DNA of 64,000 nucleotides, taken from an uncultured Polaribacter sp. (GTDB taxonomy: Bacteria > Bacteroidota > Bacteroidia > Flavobacteriales > Flavobacteriaceae). The notes under the pieces are model-generated. The model was not told the origin of the DNA, ran no database searches, and saw nothing but the letters and a program-made list of their open reading frames with translations. Numbering within the stretch: the stretch's first letter is position 1; every line of letters starts with the position of its first letter. Position numbers and translations under genes: made by a program. Location of the stretch: NCBI RefSeq assembly GCF_947497695.1, contig NZ_CANMHM010000004.1, positions 1-64,000 on the forward strand, in the 5' to 3' direction. Shown piece after piece: positions 28,860 to 38,127 of the stretch.

Positions 28860-29595
28860 TATTTTTATTTAACAATTCTACTGTTTTTACTGATGCTGCT
28901 GTTACAGAAAGTGGTAAAACAATGATGATTCCTAAAACAGGAATTAACAAACACAACATAAAAACGATTCCATTTCCTATAGAAGTTCCTTTGTTTTTTC
29001 CAACAAAATTGATGCTTTCTTTATAGTTTAAATGTCTTTCTAAAGTATAATCCATGTTTCCAAAACCTGCATAATACGCCTGAACTAAAAACAATAAAAT
29101 AGTAGAAAATATATTTACAACAGGAATAAATTTTAATACTAAAATAGGAATTGTAACCAACAATTCTTTTCCTAAATTTCTGATATTAATTTTAATTCCA
29201 CGCCATAATTGTTCTTGAAAAGATGTTTTTCTATGTTGATGTTTTAAATTTCCATTGATATAAATTTCTATTTTTTCTGAAACAGGACTCATAAAGGGTG
29301 CTGATAATGCTAAAACTATATGTTTATATAGTATTAAACCGATTACCAAAACAAAAATTCCACCAATAAAAGATGTAAAGGTTGTAAATGCTTCTTTTCC
29401 CCAATCCCAAATCCATATTTTTGCTAAAAATGCACCTATATTGTCTGATAGACTGTATGCAAAAAAACCAATAATTGTTGCTATTACAATGCTAATTAGA
29501 ATAGGAATTGCAAAATACTTCCATAGTTTTAATTTGGATATCAAACTAAAAGAACCTGCGTAGGCTTTAATTGCAGAAAGTATATTTTTAATCAT
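28849..29595 (-). CDS. EI24 domain membrane protein
   Basis: A 248-residue integral membrane protein with about five or six hydrophobic helices (around 28-50, 72-98, 148-180 and 208-235). The central SAPFMSPVSEKIE (about 97-110) and the YYAGFGNMDYTLERH (about 174-188) are typical of the EI24/CysZ-like superfamily. CysZ members carry sulfate, but this one sits between hemE and hemF, so a heme-related role (for example precursor or metal handling) is possible; this is only inferred from position. The start region is followed by a hairpin-rich spacer. Confidence 0.75.
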   Translation of the reverse strand: MIKNILSAIKAYAGSFSLISKLKLWKYFAIPILISIVIATIIGFFAYSLSDNIGAFLAKIWIWDWGKEAFTTFTSFIGGIFVLVIGLILYKHIVLALSAPFMSPVSEKIEIYINGNLKHQHRKTSFQEQLWRGIKINIRNLGKELLVTIPILVLKFIPVVNIFSTILLFLVQAYYAGFGNMDYTLERHLNYKESINFVGKNKGTSIGNGIVFMLCLLIPVLGIIIVLPLSVTAASVKTVELLNKNNER

Positions 29596-29605
29596 TAGCG
29601 TTGGC

Positions 29606-29700
29606 TTGCGTTAGCGATTGAAATGGCATCCTTTTTGCTTTTTCAGCAAAAAGATATAATGGAAAGCGCGACCACGCTTTTTTGCGTGGGAACGCCCAAA
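29606..29700. repeat. Hairpin-rich dispersed repeat between hemE and the EI24 gene
   Basis: Two perfect hairpins lie within about 60 bp: CTTTTTGCT / AGCAAAAAG (29631-29653, 5-nt loop) and CCACGC / GCGTGG (29672-29689, 6-nt loop). Between them is AAGATATAATGGAAAGCGCGACC. The GC content is higher than in neighbouring gaps. I recall similar sequence between genes in other Flavobacteriaceae, so this looks like a dispersed element rather than a terminator. Confidence 0.65.
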
Positions 29701-29708
29701 ATATTATT

Positions 29709-30740
29709 TTAATTAGGACTTTGATACTCTTTTACAGCATCTATAAATGCTTTTGCATTGTCTAAACCAATGTTTGGTAAAATTCCATGACCTAAATTTA
29801 CAATGTACTTGTCTTTACCAAACTCGTTAATCATTTGGGTTACCATTTTTTTAATTTCTGATGGTGGAGAAAACAAACGAGTTGGGTCGAAATTACCTTG
29901 TAAAGTAATGTTACCACCAGATAAATAACGTGCATTTCTTGCAGAACACGTCCAATCTACACCTAAAGCAGCAGCACCAGATTTTGCCATTTTGTCTAAG
30001 GCAAACCAACAGCCTTTACCAAAGGCAATTACAGGGGTTTCGTCTTTTAAAGCATCGATAATTTGTTGGATATATTGCCAAGAAAATTCTTGATAATCTA
30101 CTGGAGATAACATGCCGCCCCAAGAATCAAAAACCTGAACTGCATTGACACCAGCCTTAACTTTTGCTTTTAAATAAGCGATAGTTGTGTCTGTAATTTT
30201 TTGTAATAAAGAATGTGCAACCACAGGATTTGTGAAACACAATTCTTTGGCTTTATCAAAGTTTTTAGAACCCTGACCTTGTACACAATAGCACAAAATT
30301 GTCCAGGGTGAACCTGCAAAACCAATTAACGGAATTTCGTCGTTTAGTTTTTCTTTGGTTGCTTTAATGGCATCCATTACATAACCTAAAGTTTCCTGAA
30401 TATCTGGCACAATTACAGAATCTAAGTCTTTTTGAGTACGAATTGGATTTGGTAAATAAGGGCCAAAATTTGGTTTCATTTCCACTTCAATATTCATTGC
30501 TTGTGGAATGACCAAAATATCTGAAAACAAAATTGCAGCATCCATACCATATCTTCTAATAGGTTGTACTGTTATTTCTGATGCCAATTCTGGTGTTTGA
30601 CAGCGTGTAAAGAAATCGTATTTCTTTTTTATTTCTTGAAATTCTGGTAAATATCTACCTGCTTGACGCATCATCCAAACTGGAGGTCTATCTACAGTTT
30701 CTCCTTTTAATGCTCTTAAAAATAAATCGTTTTTTATCAT
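29709..30740 (-). CDS. hemE: Uroporphyrinogen decarboxylase
   Basis: Cytosolic enzyme that removes four carboxyl groups from uroporphyrinogen III to give coproporphyrinogen III. The 343 residues include the N-terminal signature [17 protein letters not shown] (about 18-34), the [11 protein letters not shown] segment (about 71-81) with the catalytic Asp, [12 protein letters not shown] (about 148), and the C-terminal NLGHGILPN. It lies in the minus-strand hem run. The gap to the four-helix-bundle gene upstream is filled with AGC repeats. Confidence 0.97.
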   Translation of the reverse strand: MIKNDLFLRALKGETVDRPPVWMMRQAGRYLPEFQEIKKKYDFFTRCQTPELASEITVQPIRRYGMDAAILFSDILVIPQAMNIEVEMKPNFGPYLPNPIRTQKDLDSVIVPDIQETLGYVMDAIKATKEKLNDEIPLIGFAGSPWTILCYCVQGQGSKNFDKAKELCFTNPVVAHSLLQKITDTTIAYLKAKVKAGVNAVQVFDSWGGMLSPVDYQEFSWQYIQQIIDALKDETPVIAFGKGCWFALDKMAKSGAAALGVDWTCSARNARYLSGGNITLQGNFDPTRLFSPPSEIKKMVTQMINEFGKDKYIVNLGHGILPNIGLDNAKAFIDAVKEYQSPN

Positions 30741-30790
30741 GATTCAGCTTTTTGCTATTGGCTTTTAGCTTTTGGCTTTAGCTTTTAGCT
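30741..30790. repeat. TTTTAGCTTTTGGC repeat spacer, contains a stop codon
   Basis: Tandem degenerate units GCTTTTAGCT and TTTGGCTTTA (three units at 30761-30790) fill the gap before hemE. The TAA stop of the four-helix-bundle gene (minus strand, 30785-30787) lies inside the last unit. Confidence 0.7.
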
Positions 30791-31141
30791 ATTTTTTATT
30801 GTATTTATTAATCCGTTAATCATCTTGCCTTCTTTTGCTATTAGATCAAAAGTGATTTTTAATTCTTCTGATTTTATCAGACTTAATTCTTGAATTATAA
30901 TTAATTGAGTTTCTACTTCAAAAAGAGAACCCATTGCAATTTCTAAAAATCTTTTAAACTCTACTTCGCTATTTCTACTTGAACCTTCTGCAATATTTGA
31001 AGGAATAGAAACTGCAGCTCTTGTAATTTGACTTTTTAAACTATATTTTTCTTCTGAAGGTAATTTATGAGCAATTTTATAAATCTCTTTAACAAGTAAA
31101 ATACCTTGTTTCCAAATCAATAAATTTCTAAAATTTCTCAT
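30785..31141 (-). CDS. Four-helix-bundle protein (23S rRNA intervening-sequence type)
   Basis: A 118-residue all-helical protein with the family pattern FRNLLIWKQGILLVKEIY at residues 4-21, LPSEEKYSLKSQITRAAVSIPSNIAEG near 27-53 and an EFKRFLEIAMGSLFEVETQL segment near 62-80. The family was first seen in intervening sequences of 23S rRNA genes but is common as free-standing genes in Bacteroidota; function unknown. Here it interrupts the hem run between hemL and hemE and is bordered by AGC repeats on both sides, which looks like a later insertion into the operon. Confidence 0.88.
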   Translation of the reverse strand: MRNFRNLLIWKQGILLVKEIYKIAHKLPSEEKYSLKSQITRAAVSIPSNIAEGSSRNSEVEFKRFLEIAMGSLFEVETQLIIIQELSLIKSEELKITFDLIAKEGKMINGLINTIKNS

Positions 31142-31165
31142 AGTTTATTTTCTAAAGGCAAAAGA

Positions 31166-32455
31166 CTAAAAGCTATCTGCTACCTTATGCATCGCTTTGT
31201 CAACAGCATTTGCAATTACTTTAATATCTTTATCTGAAATTGCAGAGTTTAAAAACCAAGCTTCAAACTGACTTGGAGGTAAAAACACGCCATTTTTAAT
31301 CATTTCCCAGAAAAATACTGCAAACTTTTTGGTGTCTGATGTTTGTGCTTCTTCAAAATTTGTAACTGGTGTTTTGGTGAAGAAAGGGTTCATCATAGAA
31401 CCAAATCTATTTACTACTAAATCTACATTGTATTTTTTGGCTGTTTCTAATAAAATCACTTCTAAAATAGCACCAATTTCTTCAAACTTTTTATATGGAT
31501 TTTGTCTTTTCAACTCAGTTAAAGTTGATATTCCTCCAGCCATTGCAATTGGATTTCCAGACAACGTTCCTGCTTGATACATGCCTCCTAAAGGTGCAAC
31601 TTCTTGCATAATTTCTTCTCTTGCTCCATAAGCTCCTACAGGGAACCCCCCTCCAATTACTTTACCTAAACAAGTAATATCTGCTGTTACCCCCAATAAT
31701 TCTTGTGCGCCACCAAATTTAGAACGGAAACCTGTCATAACTTCATCTGCAATTAACAAAGCTCCTTTAGTTTCTAAATATTTTTTTAGTTCCACTAAAA
31801 ATCCGTTTTGTGGAATAGCAACACCCATATTACCACAAATTGGCTCTAAAATTACACCTGCTATATCATCAAATTGTTCAAAATGTTTTTTTACACTTTC
31901 TAAATTATTGTATTCTGCAATTAAGGTATTTTTAACTGCGCCTTCTGGCACACCTTTGCTTCCTGGTAAACTTAAGGTTGCCAAACCAGAACCTGCAGCT
32001 ACTAATAAAGAATCTTGATGCCCATGATAACAACCAGAAAATTTAATAATTTTATCTTTTCCTGTAAATGCTCTTGCCAAACGAACTGCACTTAAAACAG
32101 CTTCTGTACCAGAATTTACAAAACGAACTTTATCCATTCCTGGAAAAGCATCACAAACTATTTTTGCTAATTTAATTTCTGCTTTTGTAGAGGCTCCAAA
32201 AGAATAGCCATTTTTTAAGGCTTTTTTGGCTGCTTTTTCTACTTTTTTATGTCTGTGACCTAAAATCATTGGTCCATAAGAAACAACTAAATCTACATAT
32301 TCATTATCATCAACATCGTAAATTTTACTTCCTTTTGCTTTTTTGATGAATAAAGGATTTCCGCCAACTGATGAAAATGCTCTCACAGGAGAATTTACTG
32401 CTCCAACTAAGTGTTTTAGGCCTTTATTATATAATTTTTCTGATTTTTTAAACAT
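31166..32455 (-). CDS. hemL: Glutamate-1-semialdehyde 2,1-aminomutase
   Basis: PLP-dependent enzyme that makes 5-aminolevulinate from glutamate-1-semialdehyde (C5 pathway); 429 residues, normal length. The N-terminal GAVNSPVRAF (about 17-26), the FVNSGTEAVLSAVRLARAFTG stretch (about 113-133) and the PLP-binding Lys in TCLGKVIGGGFPVGAYG (about 265) are intact, with APLGGMYQAGTLSGNP later. The TAG stop sits in a short AGC-repeat spacer. Together with hemA it shows that tetrapyrroles are made from glutamyl-tRNA. Confidence 0.97.
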   Translation of the reverse strand: MFKKSEKLYNKGLKHLVGAVNSPVRAFSSVGGNPLFIKKAKGSKIYDVDDNEYVDLVVSYGPMILGHRHKKVEKAAKKALKNGYSFGASTKAEIKLAKIVCDAFPGMDKVRFVNSGTEAVLSAVRLARAFTGKDKIIKFSGCYHGHQDSLLVAAGSGLATLSLPGSKGVPEGAVKNTLIAEYNNLESVKKHFEQFDDIAGVILEPICGNMGVAIPQNGFLVELKKYLETKGALLIADEVMTGFRSKFGGAQELLGVTADITCLGKVIGGGFPVGAYGAREEIMQEVAPLGGMYQAGTLSGNPIAMAGGISTLTELKRQNPYKKFEEIGAILEVILLETAKKYNVDLVVNRFGSMMNPFFTKTPVTNFEEAQTSDTKKFAVFFWEMIKNGVFLPPSQFEAWFLNSAISDKDIKVIANAVDKAMHKVADSF

Positions 32456-32517
32456 ATTTATTGTGTAATTGTTTATTTGTTGAATCGTGTAATTGTACAG
32501 TTACACTATTAAACAGT

Positions 32518-33483
32518 TTAACGTTTCAACAGAATTTTCGCTGCTTCCTTAGCAAAATAAGTAATAATAATATCTGCTCCTGCTCTTTTCATAGACAGCA
32601 AACTTTCCATCATTACTTTTTCGCCATCAATCCAACCTTTTTCTGCAGCTGCTTTTACCATAGCATATTCTCCACTAACATTGTAACAGGCAATTGGACG
32701 ATCGAAATTATTTTTTAAATCTCTAATGATGTCTAAATAAGACAATGCTGGTTTTACCATTAAAATATCTGCTCCTTCTTGATCATCAAAAGTAGCTTCA
32801 CGCATACCTTCGTCTCTATTTGATGGATCCATTTGATAGGTTCTTCTGTCTCCAAAAGTTGGGGCAGAATCTGCAGCATCTCTAAAAGGCCCATAAAATG
32901 CAGATGCATATTTTACAGAATATGCCATAATTGGTAAGTTTATGTAACCTGAATTATCTAAAGATTGACGAATCATATCAATCGTTCCATCCATCATTCC
33001 TGAAGGAGCAACCATATCTACACCTGCTTTTGCGTGCGAAATTACTTGTTTTGCAATATTTACTAAAGTAGCATCATTATCTACATCATTATCATGTATA
33101 ATTCCACAATGTCCATGATTTGTATATTCACAAAAACAAACGTCTGTAATTACATATAAACTTGGATAATTCTTTTTGATAAAACGAATGGCTTGTTGCA
33201 TAATTCCATGATCATTCCAAGTTTCTTTACCTTCATCATCTTTAGTAGATGGAATTCCGAATAACAAAACTGCTGGAATATTTAAAGCTACAACTTCATC
33301 TAATTCCTTAGAAATTCTATCTAAAGAAAAACGTTTAATTCCTGGCATTGAAACAATTTCTTTTTCAATGTTTTCTCCTTCTTCAATAAAAAGAGGATAC
33401 ACAAAATCGTCTACAGAAAGTTTGGTTTCTTTAACTAACCTTCTAATTCCTTCTTGTTTTCTTAATCTTCTTGTTCTGAACAT
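32518..33483 (-). CDS. hemB: Porphobilinogen synthase (5-aminolevulinate dehydratase)
   Basis: Joins two 5-aminolevulinate molecules to porphobilinogen; 321 residues, TIM-barrel enzyme. The catalytic lysines are visible in [19 protein letters not shown] (about 201) and [10 protein letters not shown] (about 252). The metal site reads [14 protein letters not shown] (about 119-132), with three cysteines as in zinc-dependent HemB. It sits between hemCD and hemL. Spacing to both is under 70 bp, which suggests one transcript. Confidence 0.97.
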   Translation of the reverse strand: MFRTRRLRKQEGIRRLVKETKLSVDDFVYPLFIEEGENIEKEIVSMPGIKRFSLDRISKELDEVVALNIPAVLLFGIPSTKDDEGKETWNDHGIMQQAIRFIKKNYPSLYVITDVCFCEYTNHGHCGIIHDNDVDNDATLVNIAKQVISHAKAGVDMVAPSGMMDGTIDMIRQSLDNSGYINLPIMAYSVKYASAFYGPFRDAADSAPTFGDRRTYQMDPSNRDEGMREATFDDQEGADILMVKPALSYLDIIRDLKNNFDRPIACYNVSGEYAMVKAAAEKGWIDGEKVMMESLLSMKRAGADIIITYFAKEAAKILLKR

Positions 33484-33523
33484 AAATTTAAGCTTTATGC
33501 AATAAGCCTAAAGCTTAAAGCTA
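33484..33523. repeat. AAGCTT/AAAGC repeat spacer between hemB and hemCD
   Basis: TTAAGCTTTATGCAATAAGC and CTAAAGCTTAAAGCTA fill the gap; the TAG stop of hemCD (minus strand, 33521-33523) is part of the last unit. Same style as the other AGC spacers. Confidence 0.6.
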
Positions 33524-35113
33524 TTTCGAATAATACAAATTCACCAATTCTAAAAGACTTTCTACACTTGGTAAATGAGCAACCTCTACTTTATTAAAAT
33601 GTTTTCTTGCTGCTATTGCAGTTGTTTCTCCGATACAAAAGGCAACTTTATCTGTAGTATTCTGTTCTAAATAACTTTCAATTCCTGATGGACTGTAAAA
33701 CAAAACTCCTGAAACTTTATCATTAACTTTTTCTGGACTTAACATTGTTTTATAAACTTCTACTTCATTTAATGCAATATTATTTTTTTGTAAAGTTGTA
33801 GGTAAAACATCCAATCTTAAATTACTACAAAAATAAGTAACCTCTTTATTTTTTAATGCTGATACTAAATACTCAGCTAATTTTGTAGCGTTTTTAGAAA
33901 CATGAGCAACTTTACCTATTCTGTTTTCAATCAATTTTTTGGTTCTTCTACCAACACAGTAAATATTTTTGAAATTCATTTCATTTTTTGTGAAAGAATT
34001 TAACAACGCTTCAACTCCGTTTTGACTTGTAATCACAACGTTTTCAATTTCGTTTTTTACTACTTTTGCTGGTATTCTATTAAAACGAATTTTAATAAAA
34101 TCGCTATCTTTTATGCCAATCGTTTCAGATAATATTTCCTTTTGAAGTTCTGATAGTTTTTTAGTAGAATATATGTTTTGTAAAGGAGCTTGAGAAACTT
34201 CTTCATCTTCTGCCATCATTTCTTTTCCTCCTCTATTAATTACATAATCTGCACAATCTTTCGCCAAATATTTATGGCTACCCACTTTTGCTGTTTTTGT
34301 AACTGTAATTTTTTTAGACCCGTCCCTTTTTAATAGAACACCTTTAAAATTTATTTCTTCTGTTTTAGAATCGATGTATGCTACAGCTCCTATTGGCGCT
34401 GTACAACCACCCTCTAAAAGATTTAAAAACTCACGTTCTATTGAGGTACAAATATGGGTTTCTTTGTGGTTTAGCTGTTCACAAGCGTCAAAGGAATAAT
34501 CATCTTTTTCTAAGCAGGTAATCATAATTGCACCTTGTGCAGGAGCAGGAATCATCCAAGTTAACGGAATTGCATTTTCTGGTTTTAATCCTAAACGATA
34601 CAAACCTGCAGCTGCAAAAATTGCTCCGTTCCAAGTTTCGCTATCTTCTAGTTTTTGTAAACGTGTATTTACATTACCTCTTAAACCTTCTACTGTATGA
34701 GTTGGATATCTATCTAACCACATTGCTTTTCTACGCAAACTTCCTGTAGCAATAATACCATTTGGTTGTCCAAAAAATTCTTCGGTGTCTTTTAATAATA
34801 AAACATCAGAATAATCATCACGTCTTAAAACAGCCGATTGAACAATGCCTTTTGGTAAAACGGTTGGTACATCTTTTGCTGAATGCACAGCAATATCAAT
34901 ATCTCCATTTAACATAGAAATATCTAAATTTTTAGTAAAAACGCCTGTAATTCCTAATTCGTGTAAAGGTTTATCTAAAATAATATCTCCAACAGATTTT
35001 ATAGGAACAATTACAGATTGATAGCCTAAAACCTCTAATTCTTGACGTACTTTATTAGCTTGCCAAAGTGCCAATTGACTATCGCGAGTTCCTATTCTTA
35101 TTATTTTTTGCAT
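33521..35113 (-). CDS. hemC: Fused hydroxymethylbilane synthase and uroporphyrinogen-III synthase
   Basis: A two-domain fusion of about 530 residues. The N-terminal part (about 1-300) is porphobilinogen deaminase, with MQKIIRIGTRDSQLALWQA at its start, HSAKDVP and the dipyrromethane cofactor Cys in GGCTAPIGA. The C-terminal part (about 320-530) has the loose pattern of HemD (VITSQNGVEAL, FYSPSGIESYL near the end) and would cyclise hydroxymethylbilane to uroporphyrinogen III. The ORF can be extended to 35155, but I place the start at the Met just before QKIIRIGTRD because this matches family N-termini and removes the overlap with hemA. Confidence 0.92.
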   Translation of the reverse strand: MQKIIRIGTRDSQLALWQANKVRQELEVLGYQSVIVPIKSVGDIILDKPLHELGITGVFTKNLDISMLNGDIDIAVHSAKDVPTVLPKGIVQSAVLRRDDYSDVLLLKDTEEFFGQPNGIIATGSLRRKAMWLDRYPTHTVEGLRGNVNTRLQKLEDSETWNGAIFAAAGLYRLGLKPENAIPLTWMIPAPAQGAIMITCLEKDDYSFDACEQLNHKETHICTSIEREFLNLLEGGCTAPIGAVAYIDSKTEEINFKGVLLKRDGSKKITVTKTAKVGSHKYLAKDCADYVINRGGKEMMAEDEEVSQAPLQNIYSTKKLSELQKEILSETIGIKDSDFIKIRFNRIPAKVVKNEIENVVITSQNGVEALLNSFTKNEMNFKNIYCVGRRTKKLIENRIGKVAHVSKNATKLAEYLVSALKNKEVTYFCSNLRLDVLPTTLQKNNIALNEVEVYKTMLSPEKVNDKVSGVLFYSPSGIESYLEQNTTDKVAFCIGETTAIAARKHFNKVEVAHLPSVESLLELVNLYYSK

Positions 35114-35123
35114 GGATGTTTTG

Positions 35124-36359
35124 TTAAGATTGAAAAACTTTTTGAATAACATCAATACTTTCTGATACAGAAGTATTTTCGTCTTTTAGGTGTTTTACAA
35201 ACTGAGTAGTAATTTTTTGTATAAAGCGTGAAGTTAAAATCTCTGCTTGGTCTTCATCAAAATTTGATATTTTCTTTTTCTGAAAACTAATTTCATCTTT
35301 TTTAATAGTTTCTAAAGACTTTTTTAAAGCAGAAATTGCAGGTGTAAACCTTCTATTGTTTAGCCAATCAATAAATTCTGTTTTTTGTTCTTTTATTATT
35401 GCTTCTGCAATTGGCACTTCTGCTAAACGAACTGCTAGGGTTTCATCTGTAACTTTAGATAGTTCATCAACATTAACCAACGTTACATTTTTATAGGCTG
35501 CCAAATCATGAGATACATTTTCTGGCATCGATAAATCTAAAATTAAAATCTCTTTATCTTTAGAAATATGTTCTTTGGTTATTGTAGGCTTATTTGCTCC
35601 TGTAGAAACTATTAAAACATCTGTATTTGCAATTTCGTCTTTTAGATTTTCTATAGTTGATTTTCTGATAGAAGTATGTTCTTTTACAAATTCAGAAGTT
35701 TTATTTACAGTTCTGTTAATTAAACAAACTGATTTATTATTGGTATATTGGGCTAAATTTTTACAAGTATGCTTTCCCATTTTACCCAAACCAAACACTA
35801 ACATATTTTTGGTATTGTAAGCAGGTACATTTTTAATGATGTATTGCACAGCAGCATAAGAAACAGAAGTTGTACCAGAACTTAATTTGGTTTCGTTTTT
35901 AACACGTTTACTTGCTTGTAAAACGCTATTTACCAAACGTTCTGTGTAGGCATTAGTCGTTTTGTACTTTTTTGCAAGTTTGTAAGATTGCCTAAGTTGC
36001 CCCACAATTTCATAATCTCCCAAAATCTGACTTTCCAATCCTGTACCAATTCTAAACAGATGCATAATTGCTGGTTTATCTTTGTATACATTAGAAATTT
36101 CTGTAAATTCTTTGGTAGTTCCTTCAGAAAAATCACATAAAAGCTCTATAAGTAAGCAAGGTCTATTAGCAAATCCAAATATTTCTGTTCTATTACAAGT
36201 GGAAATTATTAAAGCACCAGAAATACCTTTATTTTTAGCTGCTTTTAAAAGTGCTATTTGGTTTTCTTTAGATACAGAAAATTTACCACGCGTTTCTGCG
36301 TCTGCTTTTTTGTAACTTACACCAATGTTGTAAAAGTGCTCTTGTGCTAATTCTTTCAT
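35124..36359 (-). CDS. hemA: Glutamyl-tRNA reductase
   Basis: First committed enzyme of the C5 pathway; reduces glutamyl-tRNA(Glu) to glutamate-1-semialdehyde with NADPH. The 411 residues include the catalytic Cys in STCNRTEIFG (about 53-62), the SQILGDYEIVGQLRQSY segment (about 110), and the NADPH-binding MLVFGLGKMGKHTCKNL (about 185). It is the first gene of the minus-strand hem run, divergent from the AraC-type regulator, and has a TACTTTTG box 18 bases before its ATG. This start is the natural control point. Confidence 0.97.
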   Translation of the reverse strand: MKELAQEHFYNIGVSYKKADAETRGKFSVSKENQIALLKAAKNKGISGALIISTCNRTEIFGFANRPCLLIELLCDFSEGTTKEFTEISNVYKDKPAIMHLFRIGTGLESQILGDYEIVGQLRQSYKLAKKYKTTNAYTERLVNSVLQASKRVKNETKLSSGTTSVSYAAVQYIIKNVPAYNTKNMLVFGLGKMGKHTCKNLAQYTNNKSVCLINRTVNKTSEFVKEHTSIRKSTIENLKDEIANTDVLIVSTGANKPTITKEHISKDKEILILDLSMPENVSHDLAAYKNVTLVNVDELSKVTDETLAVRLAEVPIAEAIIKEQKTEFIDWLNNRRFTPAISALKKSLETIKKDEISFQKKKISNFDEDQAEILTSRFIQKITTQFVKHLKDENTSVSESIDVIQKVFQS

Positions 36360-36376
36360 AAATTTGTAAAGTGATA

Positions 36377-36384
36377 CAAAAGTA
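36377..36384 (-). promoter_or_regulatory. Candidate -7 element of the hem operon
   Basis: The minus strand reads TACTTTTG before hemA. No TTG at 17-20 bases is present, so the -33 half is weak or the promoter needs an activator; the divergent AraC-type gene is an obvious candidate, which is speculation. Confidence 0.45.
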
Positions 36385-36458
36385 TAAACATCAATTTAAA
36401 AAAAATATCGCTTAAAGAACTTTTTATAACGCTATCTGTTTTTTTACAATTAATTGTA

Positions 36459-36486
36459 TTGAAAACAAACAAAATGCTTATTTTTG
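36459..36486 (+). promoter_or_regulatory. Consensus promoter of the AraC-type regulator
   Basis: TTG (36459-36461), a 17-base spacer and TATTTTTG (36479-36486) match the Bacteroidota housekeeping promoter TTG-N17-TAnnTTTG. It leaves a 5' leader of about 70 nt before the ATG at 36563. Confidence 0.75.
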
Positions 36487-36562
36487 TAGTATAAACAAGG
36501 CTTTAAAACCAATTTATATAGAACTATTCTAAATAAAAAAGATATTAACAATCATTTGAAAT

Positions 36563-37447
36563 ATGTTAAAAAATGTCGGAGAAAGTACTTTTGAAGAAAT
36601 TATTTTAGAAAAAGGGTTTTATGTATTTCATTTTCAGAATGAAAGCAATGAAATTCAGAATTTTGAAAGAGAAATTAACAGCACTTTTATTCAGATGCAT
36701 TTTTGTTTAAGAGGCAAATCTAAATTTCTGTTTAATAATGGTTCGTATTCTTTTGATGTTTTAGACAATAGATCTATACTTTTATACAATCCTCAAAGAA
36801 TATTACCGATTAATTTAGAAATACAACCTAAAACAACCTTAATTTCTTTATTAATTTCTATCGAAAAATTTCACTCTTTATTTTCTAAAGATGCTGGTTA
36901 CATTCCTTTTTTGAGTGATGAAAACAGTAACAGAAAATTTTATGATGATGCTGAAATTAAGCCCAATGTTTCAATTGTTTTACAGCAAATTATAAATGCT
37001 AATATTAACAGCTCTATCAAAGAGCTATATATTAAGGGTAAGGTATATGAACTGTTGAGTCTTCATTTTCAAAAAGAAGAAAATAACGACGGAGAATATT
37101 GTCCGTTTTTAGTGGATGAAGAAAATGTACTCAAAATTAGAAAAGCCAAAGAAATTATTATTTCTAGAATGGCAGAACCCCCAAGTTTACAAGAATTATC
37201 TAGTGAAATTGGTTTGAATTTAAAGAAACTAAAAGAAGGTTTTAAACAAATTTATGGAGATACTGTTTATAGTTTTTTATTAGATTATAAAATGGAACAT
37301 GCCAGAAAGTTGTTAGAAAGCAACCAATTTAATGTAAATGAAGTTGGTGTAAAAGTGGGGTATAGTACAGCAAGTCATTTTATTGCCGCTTTTAAAAAGA
37401 AATTTGGCACAACGCCTAAGAAATATGTAATGAGTTTGAATAAGTAA
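36563..37447 (+). CDS. AraC family transcriptional regulator
   Basis: A 294-residue cytosolic DNA-binding protein. The N-terminal 180 residues form a likely sensor domain without close match. The C-terminal AraC/XylS domain (about 192-292) has two helix-turn-helix motifs: PSLQELSSEIGLNLKKLKEGF and NVNEVGVKVGYSTASHFIAAFKKKFG, followed by PKKYV. It is divergent from hemA and upstream of trmH-hemH-hemJ, so it may regulate heme genes; no operator half-sites were identified by eye. I recall this gene order in other flavobacteria, which supports a functional link but does not show it. Confidence 0.88.
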   Translation: MLKNVGESTFEEIILEKGFYVFHFQNESNEIQNFEREINSTFIQMHFCLRGKSKFLFNNGSYSFDVLDNRSILLYNPQRILPINLEIQPKTTLISLLISIEKFHSLFSKDAGYIPFLSDENSNRKFYDDAEIKPNVSIVLQQIINANINSSIKELYIKGKVYELLSLHFQKEENNDGEYCPFLVDEENVLKIRKAKEIIISRMAEPPSLQELSSEIGLNLKKLKEGFKQIYGDTVYSFLLDYKMEHARKLLESNQFNVNEVGVKVGYSTASHFIAAFKKKFGTTPKKYVMSLNK

Positions 37448-37497
37448 TCAGTATTCAGTCGCAGTTTACAGTTAAAACTTTGAAACTAAAATAAACG

Positions 37498-38013
37498 TTG
37501 GAACAATTAACACACAATGAAATAGAAAATAAGCAGCAACAATTTCCAATAACAATTGTGTGTGATGCTATTAGAACTCCAGAAAATATAGGAATGTGTT
37601 TTCGTATTTCTGAGAGTTTTGGTGTGGAGAAAATTTATTTTCATAAAGATTCTCCTTCCATCAATAATAGAAAGGTTATCAATACTGCCAGAAATACAAT
37701 CCATCAAATTCATCATGATTTTTATAGTAATTTTGATGCTTTAATACATCAATTAAAACAAGAAGGAAACACTATCATTGGCATAGAAATTACTGATAAA
37801 AGTATCGATATTCAAGATTTTAATTTCAAAAATCACAAAAAAATAGTATTACTTTTGGGTAGCGAAAGAAACGGAATAGAAAACATAAATTTAGTTGATG
37901 AAACTGTTTCTATCCCAATGTTTGGTAGAAATTCTAGCATGAATGTAATACATAGTTTGGCAATTACTTTGTATGAAGTTACCAATCAATTATCAGTAAG
38001 CAGTAAGCAGTAA
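37498..38013 (+). CDS. TrmH/SpoU-type RNA 2'-O-methyltransferase
   Basis: A 171-residue SPOUT methyltransferase. The three SpoU motifs are visible: AIRTPENIGMCFRISESFG (about 25-43), IVLLLGSERNGIENI (about 116-130) and VSIPMFGRNSSMNVIHSLAI (about 136-155), which form the AdoMet-binding knot. The start is TTG, preceded directly by an in-frame TAA, and no ATG would keep motif 1. The last residues (SVSSKQ) and the TAA stop are encoded by the CAGTAAG tandem array, so the C-terminal tail is set by a microsatellite. Target RNA is unknown. Confidence 0.88.
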   Translation: MEQLTHNEIENKQQQFPITIVCDAIRTPENIGMCFRISESFGVEKIYFHKDSPSINNRKVINTARNTIHQIHHDFYSNFDALIHQLKQEGNTIIGIEITDKSIDIQDFNFKNHKKIVLLLGSERNGIENINLVDETVSIPMFGRNSSMNVIHSLAITLYEVTNQLSVSSKQ

Positions 38014-38056
38014 GCAGTAAGCAGTAAGCAGTAAGCAGTAAGCAGTAAGCAGTAAG
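37994..38056. repeat. Nine perfect tandem copies of CAGTAAG
   Basis: Sixty-three bases of an uninterrupted 7-bp unit. The array begins within the trmH coding sequence and supplies its stop codon (38011-38013). As 7 is not a multiple of 3, an in-frame TAA occurs once per three units, so copy-number changes would rarely alter the protein beyond a few residues. Confidence 0.97.
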
Positions 38057-38127
38057 AAAAATAAAAAATATATAACTAAAGTTGTGTTTTTCAAACTTTG
38101 AAACTTTGCAACTTTGAAACTTTACAT

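Noticed and set aside
35114..35155. Extended start of the hemCD fusion overlapping hemA
   Set aside because: The extension has no counterpart in HemC, while MQKIIRIGTRD is a typical HemC N-terminus.
36360..36562. Possible heme- or tRNA-related riboswitch in the hemA/araC gap
   Set aside because: No conserved riboswitch core or strong stem was found by eye; only promoter elements are supported.
37994..38056. Direct repeats that could suggest a CRISPR array
   Set aside because: The unit is 7 bp with no spacers, and there are no cas genes. It is a simple tandem array.
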